DNA of 64,000 bases from positions 3,348,001-3,412,000 of the forward strand of contig NZ_JBAJII010000001.1 of assembly GCF_036867195.1 (NCBI RefSeq). The letters run 5' to 3'. The DNA is from Arthrobacter sp. Soc17.1.1.1 (GTDB lineage: Bacteria; Actinomycetota; Actinomycetes; Actinomycetales; Micrococcaceae). The notes under the pieces are model-generated. The model worked only from the letters and a program-made list of their open reading frames with translations, was not told the DNA's origin and did not search any database. Below are positions 26,837-34,990 of the stretch, piece after piece. Both the position numbers and the translations under genes were made by a program. How positions within the stretch are numbered: the stretch's first letter is position 1; the number at the start of each line of letters is the position of its first letter.

Positions 26837-27468
26837 CAGATGGACTGGCGGGCCCTGATGCCCGCACGGCCCATCGCGTCCGTGTAGGCCGACTGGATGT
26901 CCTTCAGCCACTGCTCCTGGTTGGCGGGCGTCCCCTTGAAGGCGCGCTCACCCGGGGACCGGACCTCGTAGATCTTGAAGCCGCGCTTCGCGATGGCCCG
27001 GTTCTCCAGCTTCATGAGCCGCCGTGCGGCCTTGTGGGCGTCGGCTCCGTGGGCCACGAGGGCGGACGCGCGGGGCACCTGCTGCAGGAACGTGAGCAGC
27101 GGCTTCACGCCGTCGGCGATCTGCTCCATGGTCAGTGCCCGCTCCTTGCCTTCCGGCAGGTACCACGGGTAGGCGTTCCACGGCATGACCGCATCCGGTC
27201 GCAGGCCCACGGCCTCGTAGATCCCTGCCATGCGGATGGAGCTGGGGTCGTCGTTCTCGAACGAAACGAAGCCCGAGGGCAACGATGCTCCCGGGCTTGA
27301 GAAGAGACTGACGATCTTGCAGCCGTCCACGTCGTGCACCGGGTCGATGTAGGGGACCGCCGATCCGGGCTTCGACTCGGCCAGCGTGTCGCACAGCCGG
27401 TTCACGTCCTCGATCCGCGGATCGTAGCGTAGTTCCCACTGCTGGTCCCGATAGGTGGGGTCTGACAT
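26836..27468 (-). CDS. Uracil-DNA glycosylase superfamily protein
   Basis: 210 residues. Layout of the UDG fold: IVSLFSSPGASLPSGF (region of motif A), VMPWNAYPWYL (conserved N/P-W loop), and a C-terminal ALVAHGADAHKAARRL strand-helix; the terminal HPSP-type loop is changed to EVRSPGER. It may be a diverged base-excision glycosylase or a UDG-fold protein of other function. Start is uncertain: ATG 27468 lacks a well-spaced site, while TTG 27480 (four codons longer) has GAGGAGG five bases before it. Confidence 0.8.
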   Translation of the reverse strand: MSDPTYRDQQWELRYDPRIEDVNRLCDTLAESKPGSAVPYIDPVHDVDGCKIVSLFSSPGASLPSGFVSFENDDPSSIRMAGIYEAVGLRPDAVMPWNAYPWYLPEGKERALTMEQIADGVKPLLTFLQQVPRASALVAHGADAHKAARRLMKLENRAIAKRGFKIYEVRSPGERAFKGTPANQEQWLKDIQSAYTDAMGRAGIRARQSI

Positions 27469-27576
27469 GCGCTGTACCAATTCTGCCTCCTCGCGGACGG
27501 CGCCAGAGGTGGCGCGAACGTGTCCGCAGGATTCCAGCCTACGCCAGTGTGGCACCGACGCCGGGAGCACGGACCC

Positions 27577-28806
27577 TCACCAGTCGTGGACGGTGCCGTC
27601 GGTGAGGCGGTTGTAGGGCAGGTAGGCCTGCTGGTAGGGGAACGACGCCGCCGCTTCCTCGTTGAGTTCCACGCCGAGGCCGGGCTGGTCCCCCGGGTGG
27701 AGGTACCCGTCGACGAAGGTCATGGACTGCTCGAACACCGTGTTGGTCCTCTCGCTGTGCTCCATGTACTCCTGGATCCCGAAGTTGTGGATCGCCAGGC
27801 CCACGTGGGACTGGGCGGCCAGCCCGACGGGGGAGACGTCCGTGGGCCCGTGGAACCCGGACTTGATCTGGTACTGGGCGGCGTAGTCCATGACCTTCTT
27901 CAGCGGGCTGATCCCGCCGAAGTGCGTGGACGCCGCCCGGACGTAGTCGATGAGCTGCTCACGGATGAGGGTCTGGAAGTCGAAGACCGTGTTGAAGACC
28001 TCGCCCACGGCCAGCGGCGTGGTGGTGTGCTGGCGGATGAGCCGGAATGCCTCCTGGTTCTCCGCCGGCGTCACGTCCTCGAGCCAGAACAGGTCGTAGG
28101 GCTCCAGGGACTTCCCCAGCTTCGCGGCCTGGATCGGCGTCATGCGGTGGTGGCCGTCGTGCAGCAGCGGCAGTTCGGGGCCGAACTCGTTCCGGACGGC
28201 CTCGAACACGGTGGGGATGTGTCGCAGGTACGCGCGGGTGTCCCAGTCCTCCTCGGTCGGCTGAGCACCGCGTCCGGCGGGCTCGAAGTCGTACCGCTCG
28301 CCGGTGGCCTGGGCCTGCGCGGCGACCCCGTACAGGGAGGTGATGCCCGGCACGGAGGTCTGCACGCGGATGGACCTGTAGCCCTCCTCGAGGTGCTGCC
28401 GGATCGAGTCGAACAGCTCGGGCAGGTCCCGGCCCGAGGCGTGCCCGTAGGTCCGCAGCGCCGTCCGCGACGCGCCCCCGAGCAGCTGGTACACGGGCAT
28501 CCCGGCGGCCTTGCCCTTGATGTCCCACAGGGCCATGTCCACGGCTGCGATGGCGGCCATCGTGACCGGCCCCCGCCGCCAGTACGCGCCGCGGTACAGG
28601 AACTGCCAGGTGTCCTCGATGCGGTGCGGATCCCGGCCGATCAGCAGTTGCGTGACGTGCTCCGTGAGATACGACGCGACGGCCAGCTCACGGCCGTTCA
28701 GCGTCGCGTCGCCGAGGCCCGTGAGCCCCTCGTCCGTGGTGATCTTCAGCGTCACGAAGTTCCGGGACGGACTCGTGACGATGACGTCTGCGGCGATGAT
28801 CTTCAT
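27577..28806 (-). CDS. manD: ManD-type mannonate dehydratase, enolase superfamily
   Basis: 409 residues, the usual ManD/RspA length. The capping domain is followed by a barrel with [20 protein letters not shown] (metal Asp and catalytic His), [15 protein letters not shown] (metal Glu), [10 protein letters not shown] (metal Glu) and the family C-terminus [15 protein letters not shown] with a final [12 protein letters not shown]. The family converts D-mannonate to 2-keto-3-deoxygluconate, but it also has D-gluconate dehydratases and members with very low activity, so the true substrate is open. Last gene of the LacI-linked operon; its start overlaps the stop of the propeller gene (ATGA). Confidence 0.88.
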   Translation of the reverse strand: MKIIAADVIVTSPSRNFVTLKITTDEGLTGLGDATLNGRELAVASYLTEHVTQLLIGRDPHRIEDTWQFLYRGAYWRRGPVTMAAIAAVDMALWDIKGKAAGMPVYQLLGGASRTALRTYGHASGRDLPELFDSIRQHLEEGYRSIRVQTSVPGITSLYGVAAQAQATGERYDFEPAGRGAQPTEEDWDTRAYLRHIPTVFEAVRNEFGPELPLLHDGHHRMTPIQAAKLGKSLEPYDLFWLEDVTPAENQEAFRLIRQHTTTPLAVGEVFNTVFDFQTLIREQLIDYVRAASTHFGGISPLKKVMDYAAQYQIKSGFHGPTDVSPVGLAAQSHVGLAIHNFGIQEYMEHSERTNTVFEQSMTFVDGYLHPGDQPGLGVELNEEAAASFPYQQAYLPYNRLTDGTVHDW

Positions 28807-29741
28807 GCGTCCTCCAGGGGGTAGTCGACGTACGCGAACCGTCTGCTGTCGGGTGCCCAGCTGTTGACGTTCAGGGTTCCCTGGCCGCCGAACAGCGCGA
28901 CGGCGTCCCACGCGTCCCGCCCCTCCGGGTCGGCCACGCGGAGCAGCACGGGCTCGTTGGGCGGGTGGCCCTGCACGCCCGGCGGGTAGCTGAGGTAGAC
29001 GAGGCTCGCGCCGTCGGGTGCGGGGTGCGGGAACCAGTTGACGCGCTCGTCGGTGGTCAGCTGCTCCAGGCCGGAGCCGTCGGTCCTCATGCGGAACAGC
29101 TGCGAGTGACCGGGCAGCTCGGAGCCGCGCTCCGAGTTGAAGTAGAGCCACTGCCCGTCCGGGCTGTACTCGACGCCGTCGTGCGGGCTGTCCGAGTCCG
29201 TGAGCTGGCGCGTGGTGCCGTCCTCGACGCCCACGGCGTAGATGTTGAAGCGCATCCCGTCCGGCCGGCGGCGGCCCCCGATGTGCACGAGGGTGCTGCC
29301 GTCGGGCGAGATGCCGTGCAGGTAGCGTGCGTCGAGCCCGTCGTCGGGACGGGTGACGCGCTGCGCCTCCCCTCCGCCGAGCGGCACCCGGTAGAGGTGC
29401 CCGTCCTGGGAGGACAGGTAGAGGAAGCGCCCGTCGGCGGAGACCACGTGGTCGTTGTTGGAGTCGCTCACGGCACCGGTGAACACCACGCGCGGCTGGC
29501 TGTCCGCCCGCGGTGCCGTCCGGTACAGGAGGCCGTCGCAGTTGAAGACGAGCCCCTCACCGTCGGGCGTCCAGTTGGGCGCCTCGATGATGAAGTCCTC
29601 GGTCTCGAAGACGCAGGTCGAGGACCGCGTGGCGAGGTCGAACACCATGAGCCGGGAGCGCTGCCCGGGCAGGAGCTGTCGCCACGGGCTCTCCGCCGCC
29701 CTGCCCGACCGGTCGTCCCTCGTGCTGCTGTCCCGGTCCAC
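28803..29741 (-). CDS. TolB/oligogalacturonate-lyase-like beta-propeller protein
   Basis: 312 residues without signal peptide, so cytosolic. Six PD40-like blades are marked by [47 protein letters not shown] and [12 protein letters not shown] plus [10 protein letters not shown]. Cytosolic propellers of this kind occur as PL22 oligogalacturonate lyases or as uncharacterised sugar-operon proteins. The start GTG 29741 has GGAAGGA five bases upstream; longer in-frame starts at 29759 and 29822 lack good sites and encode Arg/Ala-rich sequence. In operon with ManD. Confidence 0.8.
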   Translation of the reverse strand: MDRDSSTRDDRSGRAAESPWRQLLPGQRSRLMVFDLATRSSTCVFETEDFIIEAPNWTPDGEGLVFNCDGLLYRTAPRADSQPRVVFTGAVSDSNNDHVVSADGRFLYLSSQDGHLYRVPLGGGEAQRVTRPDDGLDARYLHGISPDGSTLVHIGGRRRPDGMRFNIYAVGVEDGTTRQLTDSDSPHDGVEYSPDGQWLYFNSERGSELPGHSQLFRMRTDGSGLEQLTTDERVNWFPHPAPDGASLVYLSYPPGVQGHPPNEPVLLRVADPEGRDAWDAVALFGGQGTLNVNSWAPDSRRFAYVDYPLEDA

Positions 29742-29832
29742 GGTCGTCCTTCCGTGCATCGCCCTGGTCTGTGCCGCACGTGCCCGCGCCGGGCGGGACA
29801 CGTGCCTCGGTTCAGTGGTCATCGCTCTCCGG

Positions 29833-30879
29833 CTAGGCCTCGAGTGCGCTCGCCCAGAGGTTGATGTCGGAGTCCACGGCGAACTCGTCGATCGCGTGCA
29901 GTTCCTCGGCCGTGAAGGCCAGGTTCCCCACCGCTGCCACGCTGTCCTCGAGCTGGGCCACACTGGAGGCACCGATCAGCGCCGAGGTCACCGGAGTGCC
30001 CTTGGACTGATCACGCAGCACCCAGGCGATCGCCAGCTGCGCCAACGACTGCCCCCGACCCTCCGCGATCGCGTGCAACCCCCGGATCCGCTCCAGGTTC
30101 CCGGAACTGAGCTGCCCCTGATCCAGCGACTTGCCCGCTGCCGCCCTCGAATCCTCGGGCACCCCGTCCAGATACCGGCTCGTGAGCAGCCCCTGCGCCA
30201 GCGGCGAGAACGCGATCGAGCCCGCCCCGACCTGCTCCAGGGCCTGGAACAGGTTCGGGGACCCGTTCTCCGTCCACCGGTTCAGCATCGAATACGAGGG
30301 CTGATGGATCAGCAGCGGCGTGCCCAGCTCCGCCAGGATCGCCGCGGCCTTCACCGTGAGCTCGGGCGAGTACGAGGAGATCCCCGCATACAGGGCACGC
30401 CCCGAGCGCACCGCGGTATCCAGGGCACCCATCGTCTCCTCCAGCGGGGTGTCCGGGTCCGGGCGGTGACTGTAGAACACATCCACGTACTCCAGGCCCA
30501 TCCGCTCCAGCGACTGATCCAGGCTCGAGAGCAGATACTTCCGCGACCCCCACTCCCCGTACGGGCCCGGCCACATCCCGTACCCGGCCTTCGTGGAGAT
30601 GACCAGCTCATCCCGGAACGGCCGGAAATCATCCCTCAGGTGCCGGCCGAAGTTCGTCTCAGCGCTGCCCGCCGGCGGCCCGTAATTGTTCGCCAGATCG
30701 AAATGCGTGACCCCCAGATCGAACGCCCGGCGCAGGATCGCGCGCTGCACATCGAACGCCTTGTCATCCCCGAAGTTGTGCCACAGCCCCAACGACACCG
30801 CCGGCAACAACAGGCCACTGGCCCCCACCCGCCGATACGGCATCGACTCGTAGCGATTCTCAACAGGCACAAAGGTCAT
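29833..30879 (-). CDS. Aldo/keto reductase (YghZ/MgrA-like)
   Basis: 348 residues, AKR14-like. FDLANNYGPPAGSAETNFGR, STKAGYGMWPGPYGEWGSRK and VDVFYSHRPDPDTPLEETMG are near-identical to YghZ-type L-glyceraldehyde-3-phosphate reductases, and GASSVAQLEDSV is the cofactor end. GGAAGAA precedes the start. In the operon but separated from the upstream Gfo/Idh gene by a strong hairpin, so its level may differ from the first two genes. Probably reduces a sugar-derived aldehyde. Confidence 0.92.
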   Translation of the reverse strand: MTFVPVENRYESMPYRRVGASGLLLPAVSLGLWHNFGDDKAFDVQRAILRRAFDLGVTHFDLANNYGPPAGSAETNFGRHLRDDFRPFRDELVISTKAGYGMWPGPYGEWGSRKYLLSSLDQSLERMGLEYVDVFYSHRPDPDTPLEETMGALDTAVRSGRALYAGISSYSPELTVKAAAILAELGTPLLIHQPSYSMLNRWTENGSPNLFQALEQVGAGSIAFSPLAQGLLTSRYLDGVPEDSRAAAGKSLDQGQLSSGNLERIRGLHAIAEGRGQSLAQLAIAWVLRDQSKGTPVTSALIGASSVAQLEDSVAAVGNLAFTAEELHAIDEFAVDSDINLWASALEA

Positions 30880-30937
30880 GGGGGTGTTCTTCCGTTCGTG
30901 GTGGGGGGACGGCAGGGTGGCCGCCGTCGGGCCTGGA

Positions 30938-30974
30938 CGGTGGGCGCCACGGAGCGACTCCGTGGCGCCCACCG
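30938..30974 (-). terminator. Intercistronic 17-base hairpin
   Basis: Perfect inverted repeat (30938-30954 with 30958-30974, loop CGA) just after the stop of the Gfo/Idh gene, within a run of same-strand genes. Either a partial terminator or an mRNA-processing/stabilising element. Confidence 0.75.
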
Positions 30975-30977
30975 GGA

Positions 30978-32105
30978 TCAGGAGAGGGTGGACGCGTACG
31001 GGTCCCAGTCCTCGGGCAGCGGCTCGGCGGCGGTCGCCGTGCTGGAGAGCGACACGAACTCGCCGGTCTCGACGCTCTCGGAGATCGAGACCATGGCGTC
31101 GAGCACGTGGTAGGCCGTCTCGCCCTGGGCGCGGTGCGGGCGTCCCTCGCGCAGCGCGCGTGCCATCTCGAGCACACCGCTGCCGCGGGTCGACGTCGCG
31201 CCGACCGCCGGGATGGTCTCCGGCTCGTCACTCCCCCGCCGCGTGAGCGTCAGGTCGCCGGTGAAGTTGTTCGGGTCGGGGAATGCGAGCGTGCCCTCCG
31301 TGCCCGTGACCTCGACGAACCCGGCCCGCTTGAGCGGTGAGTCGAAGCTGAAGATGCTCTGCGAGGACTCGCCGTTCGCGAACTGTGCGATCGCGCTGAC
31401 GTGCGAGGGGACGGTGACGTCGAAGACCTCGCCGGCCTTCGGACCCGATCCGATGGTCCGGGTCTCGCGGGACTTCGAGCCGAACCCGGCCACCTTCGTG
31501 ATGGCGCCGAACGTCTGCACGAGGGTGGTCAGGTAGTAGGGACCGATGTCGAACAGCGGCCCGGCCCCCTCCTGGAAGAGGAAGGCGGGGTTCGGGTGCC
31601 AGGACTCGGGGCCCGGGGACTGCATCAGGGTCAGGGCCGTCAGGGGGACCCCGATGTCGCCGCGCGCCACGAGCCGCAGCGCGGTCTGCAGGCCCGCACC
31701 CAGGAAGGTGTCGGGGGCGCAGCCGAGCCGCACACCGGCGGCGTCGGCGGTCTTCAGCAGGCCGATGCCGCTCTCGCGGTCCAGCGAGAAGGGCTTCTCG
31801 CTCCACACGTGCTTGCCGGCGTGGACGGCGGCGGTCGCCACCTCGACATGCGCGGCGGGGATGGTCAGGTTGACCACGATCTCGACGTCGGGGTGGTTCA
31901 GGGCGTCCTGGACGCCGCCGGAGGCCGGGACGCCGAACTCGGCGGCGCGGGCGGCCGCGACCTCCTCGAACATGTCGGCGACGATGTGCACCTTCACGTC
32001 CGGGAAGCTGGTCAGGTTGGTCAGGTATTCCTTGCTGATGACCCCGGCGCCGATGACGGCGACGCCGACGGGGCCCGTGCGCTCGGCATGCATGGGGGCG
32101 CTCAT
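30978..32105 (-). CDS. Gfo/Idh/MocA family oxidoreductase
   Basis: 375 residues. N-terminal Rossmann domain VAVIGAGVISKEYLTNL, VVNLTIPAAHVEVATAAVHA and the catalytic-region WSEKPFSLD (E-K-P motif, about residue 103), then the C-terminal alpha/beta substrate domain. Probably oxidises a sugar or cyclitol with NAD(P). GGGAAGGAA precedes the ATG, whose bases overlap the stop of the upstream isomerase gene. Confidence 0.93.
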   Translation of the reverse strand: MSAPMHAERTGPVGVAVIGAGVISKEYLTNLTSFPDVKVHIVADMFEEVAAARAAEFGVPASGGVQDALNHPDVEIVVNLTIPAAHVEVATAAVHAGKHVWSEKPFSLDRESGIGLLKTADAAGVRLGCAPDTFLGAGLQTALRLVARGDIGVPLTALTLMQSPGPESWHPNPAFLFQEGAGPLFDIGPYYLTTLVQTFGAITKVAGFGSKSRETRTIGSGPKAGEVFDVTVPSHVSAIAQFANGESSQSIFSFDSPLKRAGFVEVTGTEGTLAFPDPNNFTGDLTLTRRGSDEPETIPAVGATSTRGSGVLEMARALREGRPHRAQGETAYHVLDAMVSISESVETGEFVSLSSTATAAEPLPEDWDPYASTLS

Positions 32106-32836
32106 TTCCTTCCCTCGTTCAGGTACGCGAGGCTGTCGGTGACGGCCGTGAAGATGTCGCCCTCGAAATCGTCGAGTTCGACGACGGCGGCCTCCAGGCC
32201 GGGGACGGCGTCGAGCACGTCCCAGACGCGCATCTTCCCGGATCCGACGGCCACCTGCTCCTTGTCGTTCTTGGTGAGCGGTCCGTCCTTGATGTGGACG
32301 AAGCGCACGCGGTCGCCGAGGCGGCGGAGCAGTTCCACGGGGTCCTCGCCACCCACGGCGGCCCAGTAGGTGTCCACCTCGAGCACCACGGCGGGATCGA
32401 GGTAGCCGGCGAGCACCTCCAGCGCGGAGGTGCCGTCGATGCGCTCCTCGAGTTCGAACTCGTGGTTGTGGTAGCCGACGGTGATGCCGTACTCGGCACC
32501 CTTCTTCGCCGCGGCGTTGAGGGCCTCGGCGGTGGCCCTGATGTCCGCGTCCGTGGTCCAGTGCGAGCGTTCCACGTGGGGGTCGATCACGGTGCCGATG
32601 CCGAGCTTGCGGGCGGCCTCGAAGATCTCGTCCTGGTCGGCGCGCAGGAGCGGTGCGTGGCCGGACGGGGCGGTGAGCCCGCTCTCCGAGAGGGCGGCCG
32701 CGAGCTCGTCGGCGGTGGCCACGAAGTTGTAGGGCTCGACGGCGGTGTAGCCGAGTGCGGCCACGCGCTTGATGGTGCCCGGCAGATCCTCCCCCAGTGC
32801 CGTCCGCAGTGTGTAGAGCTGGAGTGAATACGTCAC
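32102..32836 (-). CDS. Sugar phosphate isomerase/epimerase (AP endonuclease 2 fold)
   Basis: 244 residues, xylose-isomerase-like TIM barrel: GYTAVEPYNFVATADELAAA, ITVGYHNHEFELEERIDG, VVLEVDTYWAAVGGEDPVEL, RVRFVHIKDGPL with metal-binding Glu, Asp, His residues. First gene of the five-gene minus-strand operon downstream of the CTGAACCGGTTCAG operator. Sugar specificity cannot be told. Confidence 0.9.
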   Translation of the reverse strand: MTYSLQLYTLRTALGEDLPGTIKRVAALGYTAVEPYNFVATADELAAALSESGLTAPSGHAPLLRADQDEIFEAARKLGIGTVIDPHVERSHWTTDADIRATAEALNAAAKKGAEYGITVGYHNHEFELEERIDGTSALEVLAGYLDPAVVLEVDTYWAAVGGEDPVELLRRLGDRVRFVHIKDGPLTKNDKEQVAVGSGKMRVWDVLDAVPGLEAAVVELDDFEGDIFTAVTDSLAYLNEGRK

Positions 32837-32868
32837 GGAGAATTCTCCTCGCTGAGAAAATGGGATTA

Positions 32869-32882
32869 CTGAACCGGTTCAG
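32869..32882. promoter_or_regulatory. LacI-family operator CTGAACCGGTTCAG
   Basis: Perfect 14-base palindrome with the central CG typical of LacI/GalR operators, between the divergent isomerase operon and the LacI gene. Predicted to control both. Confidence 0.85.
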
Positions 32883-32948
32883 GTACTACACGAACCTAGG
32901 GGATATGCCCGGGCGGGTCAAGCAATTCCTGGGGCTATTGTGTAAGCC

Positions 32949-33968
32949 ATGGCCAAGGAAACCATTGCGGGTCTGGCGAAGAGGCTGGGTATCTCGAAGG
33001 CATCCGTGTCCTACGCCCTCAACGGCCAGCCGGGGGTCAGCGAGCTGACCCGGCGCCGCGTCCTGGACCTCGCGGAGGAACTCGAGTGGTACCCGAGCTC
33101 GTCCGCGCGCGCCCTCTCCCGGTCGCGGGCGGGGGCCGTGGGGATGGTGCTGTCCGCCGACCCCGTCCTGATCGGCACCGAGCCGTACTACATGGCGATG
33201 CTCGCGGGCATCGAGACCGCCCTCGCCGAAGGGGACATGGCCCTGATGCTGCGGATGGTGGGGAAGGACCCGGCGCAGGAGCGCGCCACCTACGAGCGCT
33301 GGGCGGGCGAGCGGAAGGTGGACGGCGTCCTGGTGTTCGACCACCTGCACGACGATCCCCGGCCCGCACTGCTGGACCGGCTGGGCCTGCCGTTCGTGCT
33401 GCACGGGGCACCGGAGTCGGAGGTGACGCCCGCGTTCTCCGGGACGACGACCGATCACGCCGGGGACGCCGCCACGATCGTCCGCCACCTCCATGACCGC
33501 GGGCACCGCAGGATCGCCCATGTCTCCGGCCCCCGCACGTTCCTCCACGAGGAGGAGCGGATCCGCGGCGTGGCGGAGTGCGCGTCCGGGCACGGCATCG
33601 AGGTGGTCCGGTACGAGGCGAACTATGCGCTCGAGGCCGGGCACGACGCCGTCGTGTCGCTCCTGCACGCGCCCGGGGACCGGCCGACCGCGATGGTCTT
33701 CGGCAACGACCTCATGTCCATGGGCGGGCTCCTCGCCCTCCGCGAGCTCGGGCTGCGCTGCCCGGGGGACGTGGCGATCGTCAGCTGGGACGATTCGCTC
33801 CACTGCCAGCTCGCGTCGCCCGCCGTCACGGCGCTGTCCCGCAACCCGGGGATGCAGGGACGGGTGGCGGCGGAGCTGCTGCTCGCCCTGCTCGACGCCG
33901 GCGGTATCCAGACCCGTTCCATGCCCGTCAGCGAACTCGTGGTGAGGTCCAGCACCGCCGCGGCCTGA
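32949..33968 (+). CDS. LacI family transcriptional regulator
   Basis: 339 residues. HTH and hinge at residues 4-58 (AGLAKRLGISKASVSYALNG, ELEWYPSSSARALSRSRAG), then a periplasmic-binding-like effector domain (GAVGMVLSADPVLIGTEPYY, DRPTAMVFGNDLMSMGG, VAIVSWDDS). Predicted to repress the divergent operon through CTGAACCGGTTCAG until a sugar inducer binds. A strong bidirectional terminator follows. Confidence 0.94.
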   Translation: MAKETIAGLAKRLGISKASVSYALNGQPGVSELTRRRVLDLAEELEWYPSSSARALSRSRAGAVGMVLSADPVLIGTEPYYMAMLAGIETALAEGDMALMLRMVGKDPAQERATYERWAGERKVDGVLVFDHLHDDPRPALLDRLGLPFVLHGAPESEVTPAFSGTTTDHAGDAATIVRHLHDRGHRRIAHVSGPRTFLHEEERIRGVAECASGHGIEVVRYEANYALEAGHDAVVSLLHAPGDRPTAMVFGNDLMSMGGLLALRELGLRCPGDVAIVSWDDSLHCQLASPAVTALSRNPGMQGRVAAELLLALLDAGGIQTRSMPVSELVVRSSTAAA

Positions 33969-34014
33969 GCGGGCGGCCCGGACACTATCGGTGCACAGTA
34001 TTAAGGTACGGAAA

Positions 34015-34052
34015 GCCCTGCCCGTCGCCCGTGATCGGGCGACGGGCAGGGC
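34015..34052. terminator. Bidirectional hairpin terminator
   Basis: Perfect 17-base arms (34015-34031 and 34036-34052), loop TGAT, between the convergent LacI and ROK kinase genes. Confidence 0.9.
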
Positions 34053-34072
34053 AGGGACGGCAGGTGCGGCTG

Positions 34073-34990
34073 CTAGCCGGCCGCCGCCAGCACCGCACCG
34101 AGGGGCAGGGCGTCGCCGGCGAGCGACAGGGCGCCGCGGACCCCGGACTCGTCACCGAGTGCGGGCCGGACGACGTAGCCGCTACCCGGATCCGTGAGCG
34201 GGTGCTCGGCCAGCGCCCCGCCGACGAGCAGCGCGAGCTGCTCCCGCACGGCGTCGAGCAGCCCCGCCGTCTTCAGCACCCCGCCGCCGACGACGATCCG
34301 CTGCGGGGCCACCGCGTACGTGACCGTCGCGAGCAGTTGCGCGATGTAGTAGGCGGACAGGGCGACGGCGTCCTGGTGCAGGGACCCGAGGTCGGTACCC
34401 GGCCTCCCCCACCGTGCCGTGATCGAGGGCCCGGAGGCGAGCCCCTCGAGGCAGTCCCCGTGGAACGGGCAGACACCGGGGAAGGAGTCGTCCGCGTGCC
34501 GCCGGATGATCAGGTGCCCGAGTTCGGGGTGGCTGCGGAGGGTGAAGGGCACGCCGCCCACCACGATCCCGGCGCCGACGCCGGTGCCCACCGTCACGTA
34601 GACGAGGTCACTGACGCCGCGGCCCGCACCGAACCGGTGCTCGCCGAGTGCCGCGCCCGTCACGTCCGTCACGAGCCGGACCGGGGTCCCGGGTGCGAGG
34701 TGGAGGCCCGCGACGAGGTCCGTGTCCCGCCACCCGGGCTTCGGTGTGGAGGTGATCCAGCCGAAGCGCTCCGCCGCGGCGTCGACCTCCACCGGCCCGA
34801 AGGACGCGATGCCCACCGCGTCGAACCGACCCCCGACGGCGTGCGGGGCGAGGAAGTCCCGCACCGCAGCCAGGGTCTCCGCCGGCGAGGTCGTGTCGAT
34901 CCGCGCCTGGTCCACGAGGACGCCCGGATCCTGCGGGTCGGCGACGGCGCAGATCACCTTGGTGCCGCCGGTCTCGATGCCTGCGATCAT
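34073..34990 (-). CDS. ROK family sugar kinase (fructokinase/mannokinase-like)
   Basis: 305 residues. ATP motif IETGGTKVICAV at the N-terminus, catalytic Asp in VTDVTGAALGEHRFG, and the zinc site HPELGH...CPFHGDCLEGLASG typical of Bacillus YdhR/GmuE-type fructokinases, which also phosphorylate mannose. Last gene of the transporter/mannosidase operon (ATGA overlap with the GH2 gene), so it most likely phosphorylates mannose released by the beta-mannosidase. Confidence 0.9.
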   Translation of the reverse strand: MIAGIETGGTKVICAVADPQDPGVLVDQARIDTTSPAETLAAVRDFLAPHAVGGRFDAVGIASFGPVEVDAAAERFGWITSTPKPGWRDTDLVAGLHLAPGTPVRLVTDVTGAALGEHRFGAGRGVSDLVYVTVGTGVGAGIVVGGVPFTLRSHPELGHLIIRRHADDSFPGVCPFHGDCLEGLASGPSITARWGRPGTDLGSLHQDAVALSAYYIAQLLATVTYAVAPQRIVVGGGVLKTAGLLDAVREQLALLVGGALAEHPLTDPGSGYVVRPALGDESGVRGALSLAGDALPLGAVLAAAG

